Positions 1-7,400 of a stretch of 8,815 nucleotides of DNA are shown in pieces. Both the position numbers and the translations under genes were made by a program. The notes under the pieces were generated by a model. It made no database searches, had not been told where the DNA came from, and was given only the letters and a program-made list of their open reading frames with translations. Origin of the DNA: Bacteroidota bacterium (GTDB taxonomy: Bacteria; Bacteroidota; Bacteroidia; JAADEI01); assembly GCA_015490475.1 (NCBI GenBank), contig WFXT01000173.1, forward strand, positions 1 through 8,815, in the 5' to 3' direction. Numbering within the stretch: the first letter of the stretch is position 1; every line of letters starts with the position of its first letter.

Positions 1-119
1 CTTCCTTTCTCGGTATATATAACCTTTCCAGCGACATCCATAACAGAAATTCCCAAGATATCATGGGCACATTCTATTGCACCTGATCCTGTAATTTGAC
101 ACATACCTTTGTTTGCTGT
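1..119 (-). other. Start of a probable T9SS C-terminal sorting domain, cut by window edge
   Basis: After the tenth repeat the protease has a short Gly/Cys-containing stretch (TANKGMCQITGSGAIECAHD), then ILGISVMDVAGKVIYTEKG at the window edge. The strand pattern ISVMDVAGKVIY resembles the V-x-I-Y-D-x-x-G-K-x-V strand pair of type A T9SS sorting domains. If so, only about 30-50 residues of the protein lie outside the window. The Pro-Asn-Pro motif that often opens this domain is absent, so the assignment is tentative. Confidence 0.5.
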
Positions 120-3100
120 TATAACTCCCTGAGCAACGGGAACAACTACCGTATCTGTTGCCGAACATCCTGCAGAATCCTGAACTAGGACCCAATAGGT
201 TCCTGCTGGTAAGCCAGAAACAGTATCAGTAGTTGCTCCTGTACTCCATAATACAGAATAAGGAGGTCTACCACCACCATAGGTTACCCAGGCAGAACCA
301 TCTGCATTGCCTGGTGTTGCAGGAGAAGCTCCAGTACTAACAACAAGAGGCAGGGGTTCCTCTACTGTAAAGGTCATAACAGATTGGCATCCTGAAGCAT
401 CCGCAATAACGACAGTATAAACCCCTCCGCCAAGGTTTGTAATGTTAGGTGTAGTAGCTCCTGTGTTCCACTGATACGTATATGGAGGGATTCCTCCGCT
501 AACATTCACAACATAAATTGCACCGTCATTAGCACCATAACAAGTTACATCTATCACCTGGTAATTGGTTACGTATGGAGTATCATACGCAGGTACTGTA
601 ACTTGGAAGGTATCTACGCAACCGGCGGCATCCGTTACTGTAAGAGTATATGTACCACCAGCCACATTAACGAGGTCTTCTGTAGTAAAGCCAATATCCC
701 AGTTATAAGTATAACCAGGTGTTCCTCCGGACACAGTGATATAAACGGCACCGTTGGGCTGATTACATGTAGCCGCAACAACCGAATCCACTGTTACTGT
801 AATAGCAGGCGGTTCTCCAACGTTAAAGGTCGCCTGCATTGTGCAACCTGCTGCATCGGTAACCGTCACAGTATATGTTCCAGCCCCAATTCCATTCAAG
901 TCTTCTGTAGTAAAAACACCTCCATTCCATGAGTAGGTATATGGAGGAGTACCACCACTTACTGTAATATCAATAGCACCGTCTGGGCTTCCACTACATG
1001 AGGCATCAGTAATAGTTCCAGATATTACAATAGCAGGAGGTTCATTAACTGTAAATGATTGTGTTGCTGTACAACCGGAAGCATCAGTAACTGTTATGAT
1101 ATACGTTCCACCTGGAATTCCAACTAAGTCTTCGGTAGTAGCACCATTACTCCATGAAATAGAATATGGTGTAGTGCCTCCTGTTATAGTTACATCAATA
1201 GCACCATCGGAAGCCCCTCCACAAGTAACATCATAGACAATACCTGTAACCGTAGGAGCCCCTTGATCAGTCAACAAGAAAGTATCTTGCTTGGTACAGC
1301 CATTAGCATCGGTTATTGTCACAACATAAGTTCCAGCAGAAACATTTAACAAATCTTCAGTCGTTGCACCATTGCTCCATGAGAACGAATATGGAGCTGT
1401 TCCTCCAGAAACAGTTATATCAATAGCACCATCAGAATTACCACACGTCGGTTGTGTAATATTGCTTGTGACTGAGATAGCAGGAGGTTCATTAACCACA
1501 AATGAAGCTGTGGTAACACATCCATTGGCGTCTGTTACCGTAACTGAATACGATCCAGCATGTATATTTGTTAAATCTTGAGTGGTTGCACCATTAGTCC
1601 AAGTATAAGAATATGGGGCAGTACCACCAGTAACAGTTATATCAATTGCACCTGTTGACTCACCATTACATAAGACATCATAGACAACTCCCGTAACTGC
1701 AAGGTCAGATATATCATTAACTGTAAATGAAGCTGAAGCAGTACATCCATTTGCGTCAGTTACAGTTACAGTATATGTTCCTGCTGGAACATTAGTAAGG
1801 TCCTCTGTTGTTGCACCATTACTCCATGAATAAGTGTACGGAGCTGTTCCTCCCGTCACTGTTATATTAATGGCACCATCAGAGTTGCCACAATTTGCAT
1901 CTGTAACAGTTCCTGTAATAGAAATAGCAGCAGGCTCATTAACAGTGAATGTATCATAATTAACACATCCATTGGCATCTGTGACAGACACTATATAAGT
2001 GCCAGCAGAAAGATTAGTTATATCCTCAGTAGAAGCAGTAAAACCACCTGGTCCACTCCATGAATAAGAGTAAGGAGCAGTACCTCCAGATACAGAAATA
2101 TAAATAGCACCATCAGAACCACCATTGCAGGAAACATCTTTTAAGGAATCAAGGGTTATTGCTAAGCCTCCAGCACCACCAGAACCTATTACTATAGTGT
2201 CAGAAATTGAGCATCCTGTTTGATCTGTTATGGTAACCACATACGTTCCTGCGCACAAACCTGTTCTGGTCAAAGAAGTAGCGTTTGGATCATCACTCCA
2301 GGTAATTGTATAAGGAGGCAATCCATCATATAATGAATCAATGTAAACCGTAATAGAACCATCACATGCGCAGGAGGCATCTGTTTTGATAACTGTATCA
2401 ATTCTCATAGGCAGTGCTTCTATTACTGCAGCTACAGCATCAATTAGACCATACCCAAAAGAATCATCACGCCCAGTAGGAGCAAGGTCATATGCTGTAT
2501 TTTGTAATATTTGCCTGACCAACACATTATTCAAACAGGGATTGATGGCGAAAAGAAGTTGAGCCAAACCAGTTACATGAGGCGACGCCATTGATGTTCC
2601 AGACATATAATCATACTGATTATTATACGGCACTGCACTATAAACAGGCAACTGACATGGAGTACAACCCTGAGCACTATTATAATAATCCAATGTACCA
2701 CCGCCTGCTGCCAACTCTAACTCAGGACCATAGTTAGAAAATGAACTCCTCTTTATACTACTTGAAGGGGGATTAACATCAGCATTATAAACCCAATCTA
2801 CAGAACCTACCGCAATAACAGAAGTATAGGCAGCAGGATAAGAGACTGCATTAAGACCGTCATTACCCGCAGCTGCAACAAGAACAATACCATTATTCCA
2901 TGCATTCTGACATGCCGCATCAAAAGTTGATGAATATGATGGACCTCCCAGACTCATATTTATGGTCCTAACAAAAGAAGACATATTATTAGCAATATAA
3001 TCCACTGCATTTATCGTAGCCGTAATATCCACTGCACCACCTGAATTATCATTGGACACTTTTGCAAACCAAAGGGTATCTTGCACCATCCCTGCCAGAC

Positions 3101-3899
3101 CGACACCATTGTCATGGACCGCCATCACTGTTCCGCTAACATGTGTGCCATGACTTTCCAGAGCAGAAGCAGGCATCACATCAGCATCCACATCTGCAAA
3201 GTCATAACCTCCCCCAAAGAGTGCTGAAATGTCTTCATGATTGTAATCAAGTGCTTGGTCAATAACAGCTGTCCAATATGGACCCGATTTTCCATAACAC
3301 CATGCACTATCGATACCTGTTAGAAGATAACTCCACGAAGATGCAGTATGTGTCGGCGTATTAGTAGCATTATCCCACCAAACTGGATCTATTGGATGGC
3401 ACCCACCGAAGAAACGATAAATAGGTGCAGGTTCAACACCTTTAATTGTTTTTCCATATCTTTCTCTTGCCAGCTGAGCAACTCTAATCACATCAGCCGG
3501 TTTGAACCCCCTTGCTTCAAATACGTAGAAATTAAGAGAACTTCCATCCATTGACCTACCAATAACTTTTCCTAATCCTGCATCTCTAATAAAACCTTGA
3601 ATGTCTTTAAGAGTTTTACCTTCATATAAGTTCACTATTATCTTTTCCGTCTCAACATTATTCCAGAAAAGAGTATCACTCTCTGGGCGCTCTAATACAT
3701 GCCACCATTTAGGTTCCTCAAGTTGTATATCCAATGACCTATTATATTTAAACGCCTTTACTTTCCTATGCTTGAAAATTTGCTCCCTCGCCTGTTTCAA
3801 TTCTTTTACTGTTGGATAAACTGGTTCCTGAGCAAACACAATCCCGCCAATTAATAGGAAAGCTGCCAGACTCTTCCTCATGACCTTCGCTTTTTTCAT
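1..3899 (-). CDS. Secreted subtilisin-like (S8) serine protease with ten SprB-type repeats; C-terminus beyond window
   Basis: One frame without a stop covers 1299 residues and runs off the left edge. It begins with a signal peptide: basic MKKAKVMRKS, a hydrophobic core, and likely cleavage after VFA (about residue 23). An inhibitor-like propeptide spans about 82-160. The S8 catalytic domain spans about 195-480: D214 in AVIDQALDYNHED, H250 in ESHGTHVSGTV, oxyanion N346 in AAGND and S436 in GTSMASPH. Residues 498-1260 are ten tandem repeats of about 75 residues. The last visible 39 residues resemble the start of a T9SS sorting domain. I infer an extracellular or surface protease exported by Sec, then T9SS; its substrate is unknown. 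The start may be ATG 3899 or the in-frame ATG 3881 (MRKSLAAF), which better suits the promoter position. An in-frame TAA upstream excludes an earlier ATG. The Asp motif has Q-A where T/S-G is usual. Confidence 0.93.
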   Translation of the reverse strand, partial: MKKAKVMRKSLAAFLLIGGIVFAQEPVYPTVKELKQAREQIFKHRKVKAFKYNRSLDIQLEEPKWWHVLERPESDTLFWNNVETEKIIVNLYEGKTLKDIQGFIRDAGLGKVIGRSMDGSSLNFYVFEARGFKPADVIRVAQLARERYGKTIKGVEPAPIYRFFGGCHPIDPVWWDNATNTPTHTASSWSYLLTGIDSAWCYGKSGPYWTAVIDQALDYNHEDISALFGGGYDFADVDADVMPASALESHGTHVSGTVMAVHDNGVGLAGMVQDTLWFAKVSNDNSGGAVDITATINAVDYIANNMSSFVRTINMSLGGPSYSSTFDAACQNAWNNGIVLVAAAGNDGLNAVSYPAAYTSVIAVGSVDWVYNADVNPPSSSIKRSSFSNYGPELELAAGGGTLDYYNSAQGCTPCQLPVYSAVPYNNQYDYMSGTSMASPHVTGLAQLLFAINPCLNNVLVRQILQNTAYDLAPTGRDDSFGYGLIDAVAAVIEALPMRIDTVIKTDASCACDGSITVYIDSLYDGLPPYTITWSDDPNATSLTRTGLCAGTYVVTITDQTGCSISDTIVIGSGGAGGLAITLDSLKDVSCNGGSDGAIYISVSGGTAPYSYSWSGPGGFTASTEDITNLSAGTYIVSVTDANGCVNYDTFTVNEPAAISITGTVTDANCGNSDGAINITVTGGTAPYTYSWSNGATTEDLTNVPAGTYTVTVTDANGCTASASFTVNDISDLAVTGVVYDVLCNGESTGAIDITVTGGTAPYSYTWTNGATTQDLTNIHAGSYSVTVTDANGCVTTASFVVNEPPAISVTSNITQPTCGNSDGAIDITVSGGTAPYSFSWSNGATTEDLLNVSAGTYVVTITDANGCTKQDTFLLTDQGAPTVTGIVYDVTCGGASDGAIDVTITGGTTPYSISWSNGATTEDLVGIPGGTYIITVTDASGCTATQSFTVNEPPAIVISGTITDASCSGSPDGAIDITVSGGTPPYTYSWNGGVFTTEDLNGIGAGTYTVTVTDAAGCTMQATFNVGEPPAITVTVDSVVAATCNQPNGAVYITVSGGTPGYTYNWDIGFTTEDLVNVAGGTYTLTVTDAAGCVDTFQVTVPAYDTPYVTNYQVIDVTCYGANDGAIYVVNVSGGIPPYTYQWNTGATTPNITNLGGGVYTVVIADASGCQSVMTFTVEEPLPLVVSTGASPATPGNADGSAWVTYGGGRPPYSVLWSTGATTDTVSGLPAGTYWVLVQDSAGCSATDTVVVPVAQGVITANKGMCQITGSGAIECAHDILGISVMDVAGKVIYTEKG
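120..2408 (-). repeat. Ten tandem SprB-type repeat units within the protease gene
   Basis: Unit boundaries on the minus strand, in protein order: 2408-2157, 2156-1923, 1922-1701, 1700-1476, 1475-1254, 1253-1029, 1028-801, 800-576, 575-345 and 344-120. Units are 222-234 bases (74-78 residues), except the first at 252. The shared pattern is a Cys followed by G-x-S-D-G-A-I, then a strand ending in (S/T)GGT-x-PY, a Trp strand (SWSNGATTEDL), AGTY-x-V-T-V-T-D-A-x-G-C, and a linker such as FTVNEPPAI. This matches the SprB repeat family of Bacteroidetes adhesins and secreted proteins, with a likely beta-sandwich fold. The first and last cysteines of each unit probably form a disulfide. Units 3-6 are most alike; units 1, 8, 9 and 10 are more divergent. 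Unit 10 lacks the first cysteine and unit 1 has additional ones. Confidence 0.93.
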
Positions 3900-3982
3900 G
3901 CCTCTGTCCAAAGTTAAGTAAAAATTTTTTTAATGCCAAACCACCTTTCCGGTAGATTAGACGAAATACATTCTCAAAAGGT
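3900..3982. other. Intergenic gap with promoter, no gene
   Basis: These 83 bases separate the stop of the glycosyltransferase from the start of the protease and form the longest gap in the window. They contain the promoter described separately and an A/T tract (runs of A then T around 3920-3932). I see no convincing intrinsic terminator. The best inverted repeat, ACCTTT with AAAGGT, has a loop of about 28 nt and no following T-run, so some read-through from the upstream genes into the protease gene is possible. In the protease frame a TAA occurs in this gap, which rules out a longer N-terminus. Confidence 0.7.
3909..3940 (-). promoter_or_regulatory. Bacteroidetes-type -33/-7 promoter for the protease gene
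   Basis: On the minus strand TTTG (3940-3937) is followed after 20 bases by TAACTTTG (3916-3909). This fits the Bacteroidetes primary sigma-factor consensus of TTTG or TTG, about 19-21 bases, then TAnnTTTG. The spacer is very A/T-rich. Only nine bases separate the -7 element from the first ATG (3899), so transcription would start roughly at 3901-3904. That leaves a leader of just a few bases if the first ATG is used, or about 20 bases if the second ATG (3881) is used. The promoter is inferred from the motif alone; no other match of this quality was found in the gaps I examined. Confidence 0.6.
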
Positions 3983-5188
3983 TTAAATGCTTTCAAAAAA
4001 TAGTCTCATATCTTCAGCCACACTGTCAACAGAATATAACGTTTCAACAAGCTTTCTGCCCCTTTTTGCCATAGCAACTGCCTTATCCCAATTATTCAAG
4101 ACCCATTCAATTGATCCTTTCCATTCATCAACACTATCAGCAATCAAAATATGATCCCTGTGCCTTCCTTCAAAACCTTGAGCACCCTTACTGGTTGTTA
4201 TCACAATTCTTTGATAGGCAAGGGCTTCAAGTAGTTTAATCTTTATACCACTTCCCACATAAACAGGAATAAAGAAGAACGGAGAACTAGCAATAACCTT
4301 TTTGACATCATCAACAAACCCTAAGCCAGTAACCCCTTCATATTTGTTAAACTGTTCTGAACGCTTACCCCCAAGGATAACATTAACACCATAAGTCTCA
4401 TATAAGGCGGGGAAAATATCGTTTATAAACCTTTGCATACTATACTCATTAGGCAACCATCCCAGAGAACCCACATGAGTCAAAACCACTTTTTGCGGTG
4501 GTCGGGAAGGTAAATCAATGGGCTCAGGAATGTTGACAAATGGGCTCCTTATCAACTTCAATTTATCTTGAGAAACATTCCAAGCCCTATATTGGGCAAT
4601 ATCTTCAGGACTGAGGGACCACACATAGTTCACGGTTTTAGCCATCCACTTCTCAAATGTTCTAATTTTAGGAACTTCCACAGATAAGAACAGCTTCAGA
4701 AAAGGATTTTGCGTTACTTTTTGCATACCTTCCCATATCTCGCTCTCTATGTTGTGACTCCTGTAAATAGTAACTGGCAATTTGATATTCTCATGTAAAA
4801 GATAGTGCAAATATTGTCCCGTACTTAAATGGTCAAAGATAATCATATCATAAGAACCTGTAGATAATACTTCCTTTATGAAACCTGCTACCTTTTTATC
4901 AAAAAAACGCAATGTTCTGTCAGGATACTTACTAAATAATGACTCTCCCACCTTCTTCAAAGATGGCGTAGCATCAATTGTTTGCACATATACATTTCTA
5001 AGTTGCTCCTTTGCTCCTTCTCTTATTAATTCTTCACTTGCCCTATCTTCTTTATACGACAATGTTAATAAATCAACCTGCCCGTCTGCCTTTACTATCG
5101 CCTTAATAGTTCCCCATGTACATATTTTGCCACCATCTGTATATGGATATGGCGGCTTAAACGTCAGAAACAGTATTCTGGGCTTCAT
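3983..5188 (-). CDS. GT4-like (GT-B fold) glycosyltransferase
   Basis: The 401 residues resemble family 1/GT4 glycosyltransferases, which move a sugar from a nucleotide donor to a growing glycan. The N-terminal acceptor domain starts with a glycine-rich entry, PYPYTDGGK (13-21), and carries IYRSHNIESEIW (141-152), a segment typical of this group. The C-terminal donor domain begins at about 235 with THVGSLGWLPNEYS (237-250). It holds GLGFVDDV (288-295) and the donor-binding helix GSGIKIKLLEAL (312-323), where E321 matches the conserved family glutamate; TTSKGAQGFEG (331-341) follows. There is no signal peptide or transmembrane helix, so it is probably cytosolic or membrane-peripheral. The gene begins 11 bases after pth and probably shares its transcript. 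Its sugar and acceptor cannot be told. It reminds me of the exosortase-associated sugar transferase subgroup, but this is weak evidence. A role in surface polysaccharide, for example the LPS anchoring T9SS cargo, is only a guess from the neighbouring protease. Confidence 0.87.
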   Translation of the reverse strand: MKPRILFLTFKPPYPYTDGGKICTWGTIKAIVKADGQVDLLTLSYKEDRASEELIREGAKEQLRNVYVQTIDATPSLKKVGESLFSKYPDRTLRFFDKKVAGFIKEVLSTGSYDMIIFDHLSTGQYLHYLLHENIKLPVTIYRSHNIESEIWEGMQKVTQNPFLKLFLSVEVPKIRTFEKWMAKTVNYVWSLSPEDIAQYRAWNVSQDKLKLIRSPFVNIPEPIDLPSRPPQKVVLTHVGSLGWLPNEYSMQRFINDIFPALYETYGVNVILGGKRSEQFNKYEGVTGLGFVDDVKKVIASSPFFFIPVYVGSGIKIKLLEALAYQRIVITTSKGAQGFEGRHRDHILIADSVDEWKGSIEWVLNNWDKAVAMAKRGRKLVETLYSVDSVAEDMRLFFESI

Positions 5189-5199
5189 AATAAACTAAG

Positions 5200-5790
5200 T
5201 TACGGTAAACCACTTCTGTTAAACTTAGTTGCTGCTTTTTCAAATCCTTCCAGAGCCCATGAGATGACAGCGTCTGCACAATATGATAATAACTCTGGAA
5301 GCTTCTCCTTCTCTTTTCTGCTAAATTCACCCAGCACCCAATCAACGAGAGACATTGTAGGTGGCGGACTTCCCACTCCGACACGCAGACGTGCCCACTC
5401 ACTCGTTCCTAAAGCATTAATTATGCTTTTAAGACCATTATGCCCACCATGGCTTCCTTTCTTCCTGAACCGAACCGATCCAAAGGGCAATGATACATCA
5501 TCAACAACAACTAAAATATTATCCAGTGGAACTTTATAATAATTGACCCACTGAGCGACCGAACGACCGCTTAGATTCATATAGGTCATGGGCTTAATAA
5601 GTGTAATCCTAATCCCATCTTCTATAACTTCAGTATATAGAGACTGGAATTTGCTGATCCATGTTGAAGAATAACGCCCTGCAAGCTCATCAATAACTAA
5701 AAAGCCTATATTATGACGAGTTAACTCATATTCCCTGCCTGGATTGCCCAAGCCGAACACAAATCGCTTTCTCTCCACTTCAATGCACAA
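5200..5790 (-). CDS. pth: Peptidyl-tRNA hydrolase, bacterial Pth type
   Basis: Pth cleaves the ester bond of peptidyl-tRNAs that drop off the ribosome, so the tRNA can be reused; it acts in the cytosol. With the TTG start at 5790 there are 196 residues, within the family range. The catalytic and substrate-binding residues seen in E. coli Pth all have counterparts: N16 in GLGNPG, catalytic H26 in TRHNIGF, N72 in KPMTYMNLSG, D97 in VVDDVSLPFG and N118 in GSHGGHNGL. No ATG exists between the in-frame TAA at about 5797-5799 and the conserved core. The start must therefore be TTG (5790), GTG (5778) or less likely ATT. GTG would give an N-terminus of M-E-R-K-R-F, closer to the family norm. The gene follows rplY and its TAA stop precedes the glycosyltransferase ATG by 11 bases. 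Confidence 0.95.
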   Translation of the reverse strand: MCIEVERKRFVFGLGNPGREYELTRHNIGFLVIDELAGRYSSTWISKFQSLYTEVIEDGIRITLIKPMTYMNLSGRSVAQWVNYYKVPLDNILVVVDDVSLPFGSVRFRKKGSHGGHNGLKSIINALGTSEWARLRVGVGSPPPTMSLVDWVLGEFSRKEKEKLPELLSYCADAVISWALEGFEKAATKFNRSGLP

Positions 5791-5821
5791 GGCAAATTAA
5801 ATAAGGGATATACTGCCCTTA

Positions 5822-6406
5822 TTACTTGGCTTCCTCTTCTTCTCTCATTTGTGCGATAAGCCTACGTGGTATTTCTACAGTAGCTACAGGAACCTCTGGC
5901 CTATGCAAAATCCTCCATCCCTCCATCTTAATATCTCCCACACGAAGGGACTGACCCAGATCCAGATGCGAAACATCAAGAACAATTGATTCCTTCATTT
6001 GCTCTGGTAATACCTGGACTCTAACTTTACGTAGTTTCTTAATCAAAACACCGCCTTTGACGACACCTTCAGGGGTCCCAACCAATTCAACTGGAACTTC
6101 CATTGTGATAGGTCTCCCTTCAACAAAGGTTTGAAAATCTACATGCAAAACCTCATCAGTGACCGGATGAAACTGAATCTCCTTAACTATCGTATCATAC
6201 TGCTTATCCCCCAATAATACCCGAGCAATAAAACCTTTTGATTGTTTTGCTAACACTTCGGCATCATGACGAGAGATATAAATATGAACTGGTTCTGTAT
6301 CAGGTCCATAAACAACAGCGGGAACTTTTTTCTCCTTACGAGCACGACGACTGGCTCTCCTTCCAAATTCCGTCCTTTCTTCAGCTTTAATTTCTATTAC
6401 CTTCAT
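5822..6406 (-). CDS. rplY: 50S ribosomal protein L25, Ctc (TL5) type
   Basis: L25/Ctc binds 5S rRNA in the large ribosomal subunit. The longer two-domain form seen here is called TL5 or general stress protein Ctc. With the ATG start the protein has 194 residues. The N-terminal L25 domain (about 1-90) carries the basic stretch RRASRRARKEKKVPAVVYG (16-34), and its last strands hold HPVTDEVLHVDF. The C-terminal beta domain (about 95-180) contains VPVELVGTPEGVVKGG and LDVSHLDLGQSLRVGDI. The tail is acidic, REEEEAK. I chose the ATG at 6406; a TTG nine bases upstream (6415) would add three residues not usual for the family. An A-rich leader precedes the ATG, as is common for Bacteroidetes start sites. 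The gene lies 16 bases after prs and about 31 bases before pth. Confidence 0.95.
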   Translation of the reverse strand: MKVIEIKAEERTEFGRRASRRARKEKKVPAVVYGPDTEPVHIYISRHDAEVLAKQSKGFIARVLLGDKQYDTIVKEIQFHPVTDEVLHVDFQTFVEGRPITMEVPVELVGTPEGVVKGGVLIKKLRKVRVQVLPEQMKESIVLDVSHLDLGQSLRVGDIKMEGWRILHRPEVPVATVEIPRRLIAQMREEEEAK

Positions 6407-6422
6407 GACAAGCAATTATTTT

Positions 6423-7382
6423 TTATCCAACACTACCAACTTTATTAAAGATAAACAATGAATCTATTGAGCGAGACTCATGAGCATGCCTCATAGCACG
6501 GGCAAACAAAGGTGCCGCACTTAAAACCTTTATCTTATGAGAAGGTCTCTTTAAAGGAATAGTGTCTGTAACAACCAACTCCTCCAAAGGCGACTTTTCA
6601 ATTTTTTCTATTGCATTCCCAGAAAGAACAGGATGGGTAACAAATGCCCTAACTGATTTTGCTCCTCGTTCCATTATTTCAGTAGCAATCTTGATCAAAG
6701 TGCCCCCCGTATCAACAATATCGTCAACAAGAATAACATTCTTTCCTTTGACATCACCAACTATATTAACTTCCTCAACCTTATTAGCCTCCTTCCTAAA
6801 CTTAACGGCAAAGACTATATCACTACCAAAGAACTGTGCATAATGTCTGGCACGCCGGCTAGCACCAAGGTCCGGTCCTGCAAATGCAAGATTATCAAGT
6901 CCAAGCTCTTCTATATAAGGGATAAAAATATACGACGAATCAAGATGGTCAACAGGAATATTAAAGAATCCCTGGATCTGTCCTGCATGCAAATCCATAG
7001 TCATAACCCTATTAGCTCCCGCTGTTGAAAGCAGGTCAGCAACCAGCTTGGCTCCAATAGAAACACGCGGTCTGTCTTTCCTATCCTGACGTGCATAACC
7101 AAAATAAGGGATCACAGCAGTTATATAACCTGCCGATGCACGCTTGGCTGCATCAATGGTCAACAACAATTCCATCAAGTTATCTGCTGGTGCATAAGTG
7201 GATTGAATAATAAAGACATAGGCTCCGCGAATAGACTCTAAAAAACGAGGTTGAATCTCACCGTCTGCAAAACGCTTTATTTCTAAAGCCCCTAACGGCT
7301 TCCCATAGTAATTAGCTATCTTCTCACCAAACTCACGCGACGCCTCGCATGCAAACAACTCAATACGCTCTAAGTTAGCCAT
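6423..7382 (-). CDS. prs: Ribose-phosphate pyrophosphokinase (PRPP synthetase)
   Basis: The enzyme makes phosphoribosyl pyrophosphate from ribose 5-phosphate and ATP in the cytosol, feeding purine, pyrimidine, NAD, histidine and tryptophan synthesis. The 319 residues are close to the usual 310-320. Family landmarks occur in order: FADGE (38-42), ARQDRKDRPRVSIGAKL (97-113; ATP-binding and allosteric region), DLHAGQIQGFF (130-140; the PRPP synthetase signature with its conserved histidine 132), the GPDLGASRRA segment (169-178) and the PRPP loop VDDIVDTGGT (219-228). The start is the ATG at 7382. A possible Shine-Dalgarno AAGGA lies about 11 bases upstream, just after the tRNA 3' end. The stop TAA is 16 bases before the chosen rplY ATG. 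The order tRNA-Gln, prs, rplY, pth is one I recall from several bacterial phyla, which fits an ancient translation and nucleotide operon. Confidence 0.97.
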   Translation of the reverse strand: MANLERIELFACEASREFGEKIANYYGKPLGALEIKRFADGEIQPRFLESIRGAYVFIIQSTYAPADNLMELLLTIDAAKRASAGYITAVIPYFGYARQDRKDRPRVSIGAKLVADLLSTAGANRVMTMDLHAGQIQGFFNIPVDHLDSSYIFIPYIEELGLDNLAFAGPDLGASRRARHYAQFFGSDIVFAVKFRKEANKVEEVNIVGDVKGKNVILVDDIVDTGGTLIKIATEIMERGAKSVRAFVTHPVLSGNAIEKIEKSPLEELVVTDTIPLKRPSHKIKVLSAAPLFARAMRHAHESRSIDSLFIFNKVGSVG

Positions 7383-7400
7383 CCCGGAACCATTCCTTTG

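Noticed and set aside
603..1581. Plus-strand open frames opposite the repeat region (603-932, 1372-1581)
   Set aside because: They are antisense shadows of the SprB repeats. Their sequences show no known domain and they repeat with the array period.
120..2408. Periodic DNA repetition that could suggest a CRISPR or satellite array
   Set aside because: The period is about 225 bases, the units vary mainly by codon, and they translate into one continuous protein repeat. There are no short identical repeats with unique spacers.
3941..3982. Possible terminator after the glycosyltransferase
   Set aside because: The only inverted repeat (ACCTTT/AAAGGT) is short, has a loop of about 28 nt and is not followed by a T-run in the right place.
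3766..3996. Minus-strand 76-residue frame starting inside the glycosyltransferase end and crossing the promoter
   Set aside because: It overlaps the protease signal-peptide region in another frame, has no recognisable domain, and its second half is a frame-shifted reading of the protease N-terminus.
5157..5402. Minus-strand 81-residue frame over the pth/glycosyltransferase junction
   Set aside because: It overlaps the conserved C-terminal part of pth in another frame and shows no family features.
6407..6415. TTG start for rplY giving three extra residues
   Set aside because: An ATG at 6406 gives the normal L25 N-terminus and a better distance from the prs stop.
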